Below, in pieces: positions 7,135 through 15,574 of a DNA stretch of 64,000 nt. The notes under the pieces were generated by a model. That model worked only from the letters and a program-made list of their open reading frames with translations, searched no databases and was not told where the DNA came from. Numbering within the stretch: the first letter of the stretch is position 1; each line of letters starts with the position of its first letter. The stretch is from Planctomycetota bacterium (lineage in GTDB: Bacteria; Planctomycetota; J058; J103): assembly GCA_026004615.1 (NCBI GenBank), contig BPJM01000004.1, forward strand, positions 1 to 64,000, read 5' to 3'. The position numbers were made by a program, and so were the translations under genes.

Positions 7135-7250
7135 GGGGGCGTGCACGAACCGCCATGGCGCGCGCCCTCAGGCCGGTCCTCTCCCCGCAGAGCAGAAGGA
7201 GGTGACCGCCCAGACGCACCGGCGTTGAGGCGGGCGGGGCGGGCGGTGGT

Positions 7251-8762
7251 TCAGGCGGCGAGCGCCGCCTGGAACGCCTTGTCCCAGTTGGTGGCGCTGC
7301 CGTCCTGGAGCACGAACAGATCGGGGGCGTCGCGCAGGTCTTCGATCTCGCGCACCAGCCGGTGGCCCGCCACCGCTGGCACCACGGGCCGGCCGAGCGC
7401 CCGGCGCAGCAGCCGCGCGCGGTGGCGGGCCCGCGCCATGTCGTTGGCGTCGATGACCGAAGAGACCTCCACCGCCAGCCACACCTCGTCCGGTTCCGCC
7501 TGCTGGCGCGGCTTGCCGCGGACGATGAGATCGAGCCGCAGCACGTCCAGCAGGTCTTCCTCCGCGAGGCGCTGCTCCAGCTCCGCTTCCAGCTCGGCGT
7601 AGTCGACCAGGCGCGCCCGCCGCAGAAACGGCCCGAAGTACGACGGCACCCGGTCGCGGTAGCGCAGCTCGAGCAGGATGCCGCGCAGATCGGCCGCGGT
7701 ATCCTCCAGCCGTGCCACCCGGCCCACCAGCTCCCGCACCTGCACGGTCAGCATCTGGAGGTGATTCTCGGTCCGCGCCTGGGCCTGGGCCAGCTCGTCC
7801 ACCCGCGCGGTGAGCTGATCGAGCCGCGCGGTGAGCTGGTCCACCCGCCGGGTCAGCGCCTGCAGGTCCTGGGCGAGCTGATCGACGCGCGCGGTGAGCT
7901 GGTCCAGCCGCGCGGCGAGCTCCTCCATGCGGGCGGCGAGGGCGTCCACGCGCGCGGTGAGCTGATCGACCCGCCGGGTCAGTGCCTGCAGGTCCTGGGC
8001 GAGCTGATCGACGCGCGCGGTGAGCTGGTCCAGCCGCGCGGCGAGCTCCTCCATGCGAGCGGCGAGGGCGTCCACGCGTGCGGTGAGCTGATCGACCCGC
8101 CGGGTGAGTGCCTGCAGGTCCTGGGCGAGCTGATCGACGCGCGCGGTGAGCTGGTCCAGCCGCGCGGCGAGCTCCTCCATGCGGGCGGCGAGGGCGTCCA
8201 CGCGCGCGGTGAGCTGATCGACCCGCCGGGTGAGTGCCTGCAGGTCCTGGGCGAGCTGATCGACGCGCGCGGTGAGCTGGTCCAGCCGCGCGGCGAGCTC
8301 CTCCATGCGGGCGGTGAGCGCGTCCACGCGTGCGGTGAGCTGATCGACCCGCTGGGTGAGTGCCTGCAGGTCCTGGGCGAGCTGGTCGACGCGCGCGGTG
8401 AGCTGGTCCAGCCGCGCGGCGAGCTCCTCCATGCGGGCGGCGAGGGCGTCCACGCGCGCGGTGAGCTCCTCCATGCGGGCGGTGAGCGCGTCCACGCGCG
8501 CGGCGAGCTCCTCCATGCGGGTCGCGAGCGCGTCTACCCGTGCGGTGAGTGCCTGCAGGGCCTGCTCGGTCTGCTGCTGCGCCGCGGCCAGTGCCTGCAG
8601 GCGCGCGTCGGTTTGCCGGGACTGCTCGGCGAGCTCGCGCAGCGCCCGCTCCAGCAGCGCGGTCTGCTCGCGGCCGAGCGCCAGCCACAGCTGCTCGCGC
8701 AGCGCGGGCTGCTCGTGGATCAGGCGCAGCAGCTCGCCCAGGTCGTCGGCGGTGAATGCCAT
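7251..8762 (-). CDS. long coiled-coil protein with C-terminal PD-(D/E)xK nuclease-like domain
   Basis: 503 residues. Residues 1 to 60 form a helical N-terminus (FTADDLGELLRLIHEQPALR). From about 65 to 330 there are heptads of the type LTARVDALAARMEELAARLD and LTARVDQLAQDLQAL, a continuous parallel-type coiled coil arranged in 42-residue units. The C-terminal 150 residues contain RLDLIVRG and EVWLAVEVSSVID. This resembles the D...(E)xK core of small nuclease-fold domains attached to coiled coils in cyanobacteria and Chloroflexi, though the lysine is missing (EVS). Function unknown. The ATG at 8762 overlaps GAGGATGG. Confidence 0.7.
   Translation of the reverse strand: MAFTADDLGELLRLIHEQPALREQLWLALGREQTALLERALRELAEQSRQTDARLQALAAAQQQTEQALQALTARVDALATRMEELAARVDALTARMEELTARVDALAARMEELAARLDQLTARVDQLAQDLQALTQRVDQLTARVDALTARMEELAARLDQLTARVDQLAQDLQALTRRVDQLTARVDALAARMEELAARLDQLTARVDQLAQDLQALTRRVDQLTARVDALAARMEELAARLDQLTARVDQLAQDLQALTRRVDQLTARVDALAARMEELAARLDQLTARVDQLAQDLQALTRRVDQLTARLDQLTARVDELAQAQARTENHLQMLTVQVRELVGRVARLEDTAADLRGILLELRYRDRVPSYFGPFLRRARLVDYAELEAELEQRLAEEDLLDVLRLDLIVRGKPRQQAEPDEVWLAVEVSSVIDANDMARARHRARLLRRALGRPVVPAVAGHRLVREIEDLRDAPDLFVLQDGSATNWDKAFQAALAA
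7845..8475 (-). repeat. tandem 126-bp DNA repeats inside the coiled-coil gene (5 units)
   Basis: The anchor TGCAGGTCCTGGGCGAGCTG recurs at 7861, 7987, 8113, 8239 and 8365, exactly 126 bases apart. Copies are nearly identical at DNA level. Each encodes 42 residues (six heptads), so unit gain or loss keeps both frame and coiled-coil register. Copy number probably varies between strains. A shorter 42-bp derivative continues on the N-terminal side (8440-8540). Confidence 0.9.
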
Positions 8763-8974
8763 CCTCGGGGCCCTCCCACGCCCCGCGCCCGGCCGCCCCG
8801 GCCCTCGGCCTTCCAGGATATCCCGGCCGAGGGGCAGCGACCAGCCGGCACGCGGCTAGGTTCGCTACCTGTTAGGTCGCGGGCGATGATCCATGGGGGT
8901 CCGACAGCCGGGGCCGAATCCTCGCCGGTGGCCTCCCCGCTTGGGGGCGCGGGGCGGGAGCCGGTGGCGCGCCC

Positions 8975-9003
8975 TTGCCGAACGGCACCGGTTCTGATCG
9001 AAT
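8975..9003 (+). promoter_or_regulatory. possible promoter (TTGCCG-N17-TCGAAT) for the 9041 gene
   Basis: TTGCCG at 8975-8980 and TCGAAT at 8998-9003 are 17 bases apart. Predicted start is near 9010 and the leader about 30 bases, with an AAGGAGAG ribosome site. The divergent gap 8763-9040 also contains a small inverted repeat ACCTgttAGGT near 8866. Weak matches. Confidence 0.35.
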
Positions 9004-9040
9004 CGGGGCAGCGGGGGCACGCACGCAAGGAGAGAAGGCG

Positions 9041-9889
9041 ATGGACGAGGGGATGCTGCTCGCGGCGGCAGCCGGCGAGGCTGCGCATGGCATGTCCGAG
9101 GGCATGATCCGGCTGTTCTCGCTGGGCTACCTCCTGTTGCCGCTGGTGCTGGGGGCGGTGGCGGGGCTGTGCCTGCTGATCGCGGCGCTGCGCCGCTCGC
9201 TGAGTGCGGGGGCGGCGCTGGCGCTGGGCGGGCTGAGCGCGGTGGTGGTGGTGGGGATGCTGTTCGCGGTGCGCGCCCATGGCGCCATGACGGCGCTCGA
9301 GGCCATGCCGCACGGCCTGCCGGAGCGGCTGGTGGGGCTGCTCGCCACCGGCTACATGGCGCTGCCGCTGTTCCTGGCGGCGGTGGCGGCGATCGCGCTG
9401 CTGGTGGCCACTGCGCGCAAGGCGCTCGACGGCGGCACCGCGCTGGCGCTGGGCGGGCTGGGGGGGGTGCTCGTGGTGGGCACCCTCATGGGCATCGAGC
9501 GGCACGTGCAGGCGGAGCTGCCGCCGGCGGCGCCCGAGGCCGGCGCCGAGGTCGCGATCGACGAGCAGCGCCAGGAGATCGCGGCGCTGGAAGAGGAGCT
9601 GCGGCGGCTGAGCCAGGCGTGCGATCGGCTGCTGGGGGCGCAGCAGACGATGCAGGGCCAGCTCGCGACCGCGGGCGAGCTGGGATCGCGCCTCGGTGCG
9701 CTCGCCGAGCGGCAGGCGGCCACCGAGCGCCAGCTGCAGGCGCAGTCCGAGGCGCTGACCGCCACCGCCGCCCGGCTGCAGGAGCTGCAGACCGCGCTGC
9801 TGGAGCTGCGCAGCCGGCTCGAGGCGGGCACGGGCGGCGGCGGGACGAGCCCCGAGGGCAGCGGCGGCGGCCCCGCCCCGCCCCGCTAG
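9041..9889 (+). CDS. membrane protein with two hairpin membrane units and cytoplasmic or periplasmic coiled coil
   Basis: 282 residues. The N-terminal half contains two similar units, each with two hydrophobic segments: residues about 24 to 75 (LGYLLLPLVLGAVAGLCLLI, then LALGGLSAVVVVGMLFAV) and 104 to 150 (TGYMALPLFLAAVAAIALLV, then LALGGLGGVLVVGTLMG). This suggests an internal duplication. Residues 165 to 265 form a coiled coil (QEIAALEEELRRLSQACDRL), and the end is Gly/Pro-rich. I do not recognise the family. An in-frame start at 8975 exists, but 9041 has the AAGGAG ribosome site. Confidence 0.65.
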   Translation: MDEGMLLAAAAGEAAHGMSEGMIRLFSLGYLLLPLVLGAVAGLCLLIAALRRSLSAGAALALGGLSAVVVVGMLFAVRAHGAMTALEAMPHGLPERLVGLLATGYMALPLFLAAVAAIALLVATARKALDGGTALALGGLGGVLVVGTLMGIERHVQAELPPAAPEAGAEVAIDEQRQEIAALEEELRRLSQACDRLLGAQQTMQGQLATAGELGSRLGALAERQAATERQLQAQSEALTATAARLQELQTALLELRSRLEAGTGGGGTSPEGSGGGPAPPR

Positions 9890-10018
9890 GCCACGCGCCT
9901 CGTTGCGCGCACGGCCCCCCGTGGCGGGCGCAGGCCGCCGCCGGGCAAGGCGGCATCCTGCGGGCGGCTCGCATCGGGCGCGGGGGGCGCGCCCGACGCG
10001 AGCGGCGGGAGCAGGACC

Positions 10019-10543
10019 GTGGCCGAGCCAGCACAGCGGCTCTTTGGGACGGGTGCGGAACCCCCGGGGGCGCCGAGCCACAAGGATCGTGCGCCCGCGG
10101 TGGTCTGGCCACCGCTGGTGCTGCTCGGCGTGCTGCTCGGCACGAGCGTGCTGCTGGTGCCGCGGTGGCGGCAGCCGCCGCTGGTGGGCAACTACGTGCT
10201 GGAGCGGATCCGCTACCGGTTTGCGCCCGGCCGGCAGCCGGCCGGCGAGGTCGTCCCGGCGCTGGAGCGCGCGCGGCGGATCGGTCCGGGACTCTATGAG
10301 CGCCGGGTGCCGCCGAGCCGGCTGCGCGTGACCGAGCGGCGGTTCGAGCACGAGGGCGGCGTGCGGCAGCGCTACTGGCAGGTCAGGCGCGACGTGCTCA
10401 TGTTCGAGGTCCGGGGCCGGCCGCGCTACGTGCGCTACCGCTGGGAGGACCAGGCGCTGGTGCTGGTGCTGTCGGGCGAGCCGAGCCAGGAGTTCGTCTA
10501 CCGGCGCGTGCAGCCGCCCGCGGACGCGCTCGGTTCGCCGTGA
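10019..10543 (+). CDS. single-pass membrane protein of unknown function
   Basis: 174 residues. One membrane segment at about 28 to 47 (VVWPPLVLLGVLLGTSVLLV), then a basic, aromatic-rich domain rich in Arg/Tyr pairs (YWQVRRDVLMFEV, RYVRYRWEDQALVLVLSGEP). The C-terminal domain looks like a small beta-rich module. No family recognised. Its 3' end overlaps the convergent gene at 10498 by 46 bases. GTG start; the start is moderately uncertain. Confidence 0.5.
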   Translation: MAEPAQRLFGTGAEPPGAPSHKDRAPAVVWPPLVLLGVLLGTSVLLVPRWRQPPLVGNYVLERIRYRFAPGRQPAGEVVPALERARRIGPGLYERRVPPSRLRVTERRFEHEGGVRQRYWQVRRDVLMFEVRGRPRYVRYRWEDQALVLVLSGEPSQEFVYRRVQPPADALGSP

Positions 10544-11295
10544 GCGATGGCGAAGGCGCCGAAGACCATCGCGATCGCACCCGCGTACTCCAGGGACTCC
10601 TGCGCGAGCAGGCCCGGGGTGCCGAGCCGGTCCTCCAGCGGGGTGTAATCCAGCACCTGCGCCAGCAGGATCGGCACCGCCGCCCCGAGCAGGAAACCGT
10701 ATGCGGGCCAGTGCGCGCACAGCTGCCGGATCCGCTGCAGCAGCCTCGAGCGCCTGAGCACCACCCAGAGCAGCCCTGCGCCGAGCAGCAGCACGAGCGC
10801 GAGCACAGCCGGCACAGCCGTGTGGGCGAGCAGTGCGCGCAGCCCGATCTCGAACAGATCGTGCACCCCGTCGATCCGCTCGCCGCCCACGCTAGGTCTC
10901 TGCAGGCCGAAGATGCGCTCGCCCCAGGAGACCTCATCGAGCGCCGCCAGCAGTGCCAGCAGCGGTAGCGGAGCACAGGACCAGCGCGCGCGGGGCCGCC
11001 GCAGGATGGCGGCGGTGCTCCACACCGCCGCCGCGGCGAAGCTGAGCGCGGTGGCGGTCTCGATCACGTCGTCCTCGGCTGCGAGCATGGGCGCCGTCTC
11101 GGGCACGAGCCAGCCGAGCAAGAGCGCGCCGGCCACGCTCGCCGCCCCTGTCGCCGCACACGCCCAGCCCAGCCGGCGTACTGCCGGGCGGGGCAGGCAG
11201 TCGGTGGGGACTGGCGGAAGTGGTGGCTGCACGCTCGCTAGCTCCGCGCGCCGCGGCCGGCGGCACACCGCGAGCGGTCGCGGCCGCGCAGGCAC
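10498..11295 (-). CDS. polytopic membrane protein of unknown function
   Basis: Up to 265 residues with about six hydrophobic segments. A conserved-looking stretch AEDDVIETATALSFAAAAVW and a later LDEVSWGERIFGLQ resemble uncharacterised bacterial inner-membrane proteins that I cannot name precisely. The long start at 11295 gives 40 Arg/Pro-rich residues that may not be translated; a start nearer 11200 is possible. It is convergent with and overlaps the 10019 gene, and divergent from the glycosyltransferase at 11352. Confidence 0.55.
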   Translation of the reverse strand: MPARPRPLAVCRRPRRAELASVQPPLPPVPTDCLPRPAVRRLGWACAATGAASVAGALLLGWLVPETAPMLAAEDDVIETATALSFAAAAVWSTAAILRRPRARWSCAPLPLLALLAALDEVSWGERIFGLQRPSVGGERIDGVHDLFEIGLRALLAHTAVPAVLALVLLLGAGLLWVVLRRSRLLQRIRQLCAHWPAYGFLLGAAVPILLAQVLDYTPLEDRLGTPGLLAQESLEYAGAIAMVFGAFAIAHGEPSASAGGCTRR

Positions 11296-11351
11296 TGGCG
11301 CGCGGGGGAGGATATCCTCGGGGGGCGTGCGCTGTCGAGGGCGCGGGGTTT

Positions 11352-12827
11352 ATGCCGGGAACCGAGCGAGCGCGCGGGGCGCACCTTCGCGGGGCGGTGC
11401 TGCGCCGGCTCGAGCCGCTGCTGGTGGTGGTGCTGCTCGCGGGCTCGCTCTGCTCGTTCGGTCCATGGTGGGAAGTGTACGAGTTCGATCCCGATGAGGG
11501 GCTCAACCTGGGCAAGGCCCTGCTGGTGGCGCGCGGACACGAGCTGTGCGCGGAGGTCTGGAGCGATCAGCCCCCACTGTTCACCTGGGCGCTGGCGCTG
11601 CTCGTCCGGCTGGTCGGTCCCTCGGTCACCGCAGCGCGGCTGCTCGTGTTGGGATGTGCCTGCCTGCTGGCCCTGGGGCTGTTCCGCTTGCTCGCGCGCA
11701 CCGAGGGGCGGGCCGCCGCCTGGGCGGGGGCTGTGCTGCTGCTGAGCGCGCCGGCGTTCGGCCGCGCCAGCGTGGCGGTCATGGTGGGGCTGCCGGCGCT
11801 GGCGCTGGCGGTGCTGGCGGTTGCGCTGGCGCCGGGCGAGCGCCGCCGGGGCGGGGGGCTGCGGCCGGCGCTGTCCGGGGCCGTGTTCGGCGCCTCGCTG
11901 CTGGCCAAGGCGTTCACGGTGCTGTTGCTGCCTGTGTTCGCACTGGTGCTGGTGCGGGCGGCGCAGGGGCTGCGCGCGCGCGTGCGCGTCGCGGGGGCGT
12001 GGTGTGCCGGGCTCGGCGCGGTGCTGGCGGCGGCCGCCGCCGCGGTGGGGCTGCCGGCCGAGCAGCTATGGAGCCCGCACCTGGGCGAGGCGACGGCGCG
12101 CGTGTTCGCCGAGCGCGGGGGCTTCGCCGAGCTGGGGCGCGAGCTCGCGCAGCGCTGGCACCTGCTCGTGCTGGCGGCGCTGGCGCTCTGGGGTGCGGCG
12201 GGCGAGCGGCGCTGGCCGCGCGCTGCGGCGCTGGTGTGGCTGCTGGTGGCGGCGGCGGCGCTGGGCCTGCACCGGCCGCTGTGGTGGCATCACCTGCTCT
12301 TGCTGGAGGTGCCGCTGGTCTGGCTCGGGGGGGCGGGGCTGGGGGCGGTGCTGGGCCGGCTCGGTTGCGGGCGGGGCTCCGGGCTCGCGGCCGGCCGCGG
12401 CCGGCTGCTGGCGGCGGGCGTGCTGGGGGCCGCACTCGCGCTCGGGGCGGCCGGAGCGGCGCGGAGCAGTGCCGAGCTCCGCTCCGCCTTCGCCGCCGGA
12501 GCGACGGCGCAGGACCAGGCGGTGCTCGAGATGCTCGGCGTCCTGGGGCGCGGGGTGCGTTGGGTGCTGACCGACCGGCCGATGGACGCCTTCCGCGCCG
12601 GGCTCGTGGTGCCGCCGCCGCTCGCGGTGCTCTCGCGCAAGCGGCTGCTCTCGGGGCAGCTCGAGCCCCAGGAGCTGTTCGCCGCTCTGGAGCGCTACCG
12701 GCCGGAGGTGGTGAGCCTGCGGCGCTTTCGCTGGCGGGGCGGGGTGCTGCGCCGGCTGCTCGCGCACTACCGGCCGGTGGTACAGGGCGAGGGGTGGCGG
12801 CTGTATGTGCGGCGGGCTGGCCTGTGA
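11352..12827 (+). CDS. PMT/ArnT-like GT-C glycosyltransferase (GT39/GT83 type)
   Basis: 491 residues with about ten hydrophobic segments. After the first membrane helix comes FDPDEGLNLGKALLVARG and EVWSDQPPLFTWALALLVR. This is the acidic first-loop motif plus the following Q-P-P-L-F segment typical of lipid-phosphate-sugar-dependent transferases. The C-terminal soluble tail (residues 400 to 491) is periplasmic by family analogy. Acceptor unknown. ATG at 11352 was chosen because it directly precedes the hydrophobic start; the frame is open to 11220. A 12-bp palindrome GAGGATATCCTC lies at 11308-11319 upstream. Confidence 0.75.
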   Translation: MPGTERARGAHLRGAVLRRLEPLLVVVLLAGSLCSFGPWWEVYEFDPDEGLNLGKALLVARGHELCAEVWSDQPPLFTWALALLVRLVGPSVTAARLLVLGCACLLALGLFRLLARTEGRAAAWAGAVLLLSAPAFGRASVAVMVGLPALALAVLAVALAPGERRRGGGLRPALSGAVFGASLLAKAFTVLLLPVFALVLVRAAQGLRARVRVAGAWCAGLGAVLAAAAAAVGLPAEQLWSPHLGEATARVFAERGGFAELGRELAQRWHLLVLAALALWGAAGERRWPRAAALVWLLVAAAALGLHRPLWWHHLLLLEVPLVWLGGAGLGAVLGRLGCGRGSGLAAGRGRLLAAGVLGAALALGAAGAARSSAELRSAFAAGATAQDQAVLEMLGVLGRGVRWVLTDRPMDAFRAGLVVPPPLAVLSRKRLLSGQLEPQELFAALERYRPEVVSLRRFRWRGGVLRRLLAHYRPVVQGEGWRLYVRRAGL

Positions 12828-13217
12828 GGCAGGAGCTGGGCCCGGCGCCAGAGCCGGAGGCCGGAGCCGGCAGTCCGAAAAAGCGCACTGCAGGGGGAGC
12901 CAGGCCGGGCCGGAGCGCGCGCCGCGGCCAGAGCGGGCCCGGACGCGGCGGTCCGAAAAAAGCGCCCTGGAGGGGAGGCAGCGGCGCAGGAGCTCTCGTC
13001 GCGGCAGAGAGCGCGCGCGGAGCCCCCCAGCCCGGAAACAGCGCACTGCGGGGGGAGCCAGGCGGGCCCGGGGGCGGCAGTCCGAAAAAAACGGGCGGCA
13101 GGGGCTGCTCGCCACCGGCGGCGACTGGCCCGAACACCGGTCCGGAGCGGTCCGAAAAAAAGGCGCCCCGCGCGGAGGCGGGGCGCCGTTCGAAGAAGCT
13201 CTCGCCCGGCGCGGGCG
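12828..13217. repeat. gene-free stretch with degenerate G-rich repeats around TCCGAAAAA
   Basis: Between two convergent genes the motif TCCGAAAAA (or a near copy) recurs at 12874, 12952, 13032 (as CCGGAAACA), 13081 and 13151. In several copies it is followed by GCGCACTG, GGGGGAGCCAGGC and G/C runs. Spacings are about 78, 80, 49 and 70 bases. The last copy forms the terminator of the lipoprotein gene, so earlier copies may be decayed duplicates of a terminator-like unit. Open frames crossing here look non-coding. Confidence 0.55.
13155..13187 (-). terminator. rho-independent terminator for the 13218-15065 lipoprotein gene
   Basis: On the minus strand a perfect 10-bp stem (arms 13162-13171 and 13178-13187, GGCGCCCCGC and its complement) with a 6-base loop is followed directly by seven T residues (A7 at 13155-13161 on the plus strand). 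It lies about 30 bases after the stop codon at 13218. Confidence 0.85.
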
Positions 13218-15065
13218 CTACTTCACGGGCAGGTCCAGGATGGCGTTCAGCGCGTTGCCCTCCGCGTCGCGCACATCGAGCGCCACCTTCACCCGCACCG
13301 GGGCTCCTGGCGTGTCATCGGGCAGCGAGAGTTGGCTAAAATCCGGGGCTCGCAGCAGCACGCGGAAGCGGGTGCCGCTCTGGGTGCCGAGGCCGCCGCT
13401 GCCCGCCGAGTTGGCCGTCTCGGCGTTGTGGACGAAAGACACATCGGAGGAGGGGACGAGGTTATCCTCCGACGGCGGAGCGCAATCGTTCAAAAAGCCC
13501 CAGAACTCGTTCGCCGGGCCGGTGCTCTGGAACACGATACCGCCGTTGGGGAAGCTGCCGATGGCGGTGTCGTTCACCACCTCCAGCACCTTGTAGCGGC
13601 CGGTGACCGCCTCGGCGAAGTCCAGGTAGACGGCCCCCAGGGTGACGCTCGAGGCGGTGAAGCGGTTGTAGTTGTCCGCCACCGGCGGCGCGAGGCTGCC
13701 CTCCAGCACCGGCCGGTACAGCCCGCAGTTCTCCACGTTGACCACCGAGTCGAGCGCTAGCGGATCGCCTCCCACCGCGCGGGCGAAGTAGCGCAGCGCG
13801 AAGATCTCGTTGGCCGGCAGCGGCTCGCTCGGCGTGATGGTCCAGATCGTGTTCAGGCTGCCAGCGAGCGGCGCTGCGGTCGCCGAGATGGTGATCAGCT
13901 CGAACTGATCGGGATCGCTGTCGGGCACCAGGTCGCGGAAGTACTCGAAGCGCGGCTCCAGGCCCGTGGTGTTCGGGTCGTTGGTGAGGATCTCGACGGG
14001 GTAGCGGAAGACCACCGTGACCGAGCCGTCCTGGGTGGTGATCGCCCGGCGCATGAACCAGCCCTCGTCCTCGGGCGTGGAAACACTATAGCCGGCGCTC
14101 GGCTCGATCAGCCCGGAGTAGCCGTAGCCGTAGCCGCCGTCGCTCAGATCGCCGATGTCGGGGAACAGCGGGGCGTTCTTGGCGATCTCCTCGACGAAGG
14201 GGCTGCCGTGCAGCGAGCGGACGTCGATCGCCACGACGTCGCCGCACGCCACGATGACATGGCCGTCGATCCCGGCCGAGCCGAAGTCCCAGCCCGGGGT
14301 GCCGTCGAGGTCCTGCGAGGGCACGACGACGCAGTAGCTCTTGTGGGCGTCCAGGCCCTGGATCGTCGCGATACCGTTGCGATCGGTCCGGGCCACCAGC
14401 CGCGGCAGGCAGCCGTTGGCGGTGAGCAGGCCCGCGTCGTCGTCTTCGAGATCCTCGGAGTCGCACGCCTGGGTGCTCGCCCCGGACGAAGCTGCTGCGA
14501 AGGCGGCGAAGTTGTCCAGGACGACTACGGTGTCCTCGCACAGCTGCGCGAAGACATGGGCGTTGGCGAGCGGCGCCCCCTCCTTCGTCACGACCACGGT
14601 GAGGTTCTGCGGTCGGCGCAGCTCGATGACGCCCTGCTGGTCGAGGTCGACGATGAACGTCTGGCCGGCGAGCAGAGGCCAGGCCGAGGTGTCTTCCGAG
14701 GTGTCGTCGAAGAGGTCATCGAGGTCGGAGAAATCCACGCAGACCTGGCGCGCGCAGGTCGCGAAGCCACCCGCCTCGATCAGCAGGGTGAAGCAGATCT
14801 GGTCGGTGCCGGCGTCGATGTCGGTGATCTCCAGCTCGAAGAAGCCGCTGCTGTTCGCGGTGGTGCTGGCGCCCAGCTCGCACGCGGTGATCCGCGCCTT
14901 GACGCCGCTCTGGGTCTGCTGATCGACCGTGCGACCGATCACCCTGACCTTGAACGTCGTCTTGCCCGGGATGTCGCTGACCTTGACGTCGCTGTCGCTG
15001 CAAGCCAGGCCGCTGAGCGCCATGGCCGCTGCGAAGGCGGCGCCACACGCCACTCTCCAACGCAT
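13218..15065 (-). CDS. large lipoprotein with carboxypeptidase-regulatory-like (Ig-type) N-terminal region
   Basis: 615 residues. Signal peptide with lipobox LSGLAC at 17 to 22, so the mature protein starts at Cys22. Residues 40 to 110 (FKVRVIGRTVDQQTQSGVKA, then SSGFFELEI) match the beta-sandwich pattern of CarboxypepD_reg-like repeats. A second such unit (RTDRNGIATIQGLDAHKSYC) follows at about 235 to 260. Acidic loops and paired cysteines are frequent. The C-terminal 250 residues have no recognised domain. Strong GAGGGGGAG ribosome site before ATG 15065. It has its own promoter-like and terminator elements, so it is a single-gene unit. Role unknown, possibly surface-exposed. Confidence 0.75.
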   Translation of the reverse strand: MRWRVACGAAFAAAMALSGLACSDSDVKVSDIPGKTTFKVRVIGRTVDQQTQSGVKARITACELGASTTANSSGFFELEITDIDAGTDQICFTLLIEAGGFATCARQVCVDFSDLDDLFDDTSEDTSAWPLLAGQTFIVDLDQQGVIELRRPQNLTVVVTKEGAPLANAHVFAQLCEDTVVVLDNFAAFAAASSGASTQACDSEDLEDDDAGLLTANGCLPRLVARTDRNGIATIQGLDAHKSYCVVVPSQDLDGTPGWDFGSAGIDGHVIVACGDVVAIDVRSLHGSPFVEEIAKNAPLFPDIGDLSDGGYGYGYSGLIEPSAGYSVSTPEDEGWFMRRAITTQDGSVTVVFRYPVEILTNDPNTTGLEPRFEYFRDLVPDSDPDQFELITISATAAPLAGSLNTIWTITPSEPLPANEIFALRYFARAVGGDPLALDSVVNVENCGLYRPVLEGSLAPPVADNYNRFTASSVTLGAVYLDFAEAVTGRYKVLEVVNDTAIGSFPNGGIVFQSTGPANEFWGFLNDCAPPSEDNLVPSSDVSFVHNAETANSAGSGGLGTQSGTRFRVLLRAPDFSQLSLPDDTPGAPVRVKVALDVRDAEGNALNAILDLPVK

Positions 15066-15131
15066 GGAAAGCTCCCCCTCTCTGTGGTGGGTTCTTCGTC
15101 CCGCTCCCCTACGGGACGCTGCTGCCCTCCG

Positions 15132-15160
15132 CTTTTACCCGATCGAGCCGAGGGGTGCAA
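15132..15160 (-). promoter_or_regulatory. promoter for the lipoprotein gene (TTGCAC-N17-TAAAAG) with overlapping inverted repeat
   Basis: Read on the minus strand, TTGCAC (15155-15160) and TAAAAG (15132-15137) are 17 bases apart. The -35 overlaps an inverted repeat AGGGGT-GCA-ACCCCT at 15151-15165, a possible operator. Leader length is about 60 bases. Confidence 0.5.
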
Positions 15161-15347
15161 CCCCTGCGGCGAAAATCCTGGCCATAAAGCGGAGACCTGA
15201 GTCGAGGCGCGGATCGCCACAAGCCGCAGGCGCACCGTGCCGGCGGCCGCCGGCCGCCCGGCCTTGCCGGCGGCGGCGATTTCGAGGGCGTCCTTTCGAG
15301 CGGCGCCAGACGAGCAGGCGAGGTCCTTGCGAGGACCTCTTCGGCAG

Positions 15348-15475
15348 CTCGCCGCAACGAGCGCCGGTCTTCTTTTAAGGGCTCCTTTCGGGATCCCGCG
15401 GCAACGAGGGGCAGACCTCTTTTAAGGACTCCTTCGGGATCTCGCGGCAACGAGCGCCAGTCCTTAAAAAGAAGA
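15348..15475. repeat. three tandem units of about 47 bp in the 15066-15574 intergenic stretch
   Basis: GCAACGAG recurs at 15354, 15401 and 15447, each followed by a C/T-rich arm and TTTTAAGG (15373, 15420; an inverted AAAAAG form at 15465). Units share CTCCTTTCGGGATC-CGCG. A hairpin AGGTCC-TTGCGA-GGACCT precedes them at about 15320-15337. The TTTTAAGG and CCTTAAAA ends can pair. No open frame in the stretch looks like protein. Apart from this array and the promoter at 15132-15160 I see nothing else in 15066-15574. Confidence 0.65.
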
Positions 15476-15574
15476 GCCGAGACGCGGGCGCACCCCGGGG
15501 CCGGCGAGGGACCGCCGGCCGCCGGGGGCGGGAGGTCGTGGTGCGCCTGCGGCCAAGCACAGGAGCACTGCGGC

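Noticed and set aside
7845..8475. CRISPR array
   Set aside because: The 126-bp periodicity has no distinct spacers and is in frame within a coiled-coil gene.
12805..13596. Open frame across the intergenic repeat array
   Set aside because: It runs through the terminator and into the antisense of the lipoprotein gene; no conserved features.
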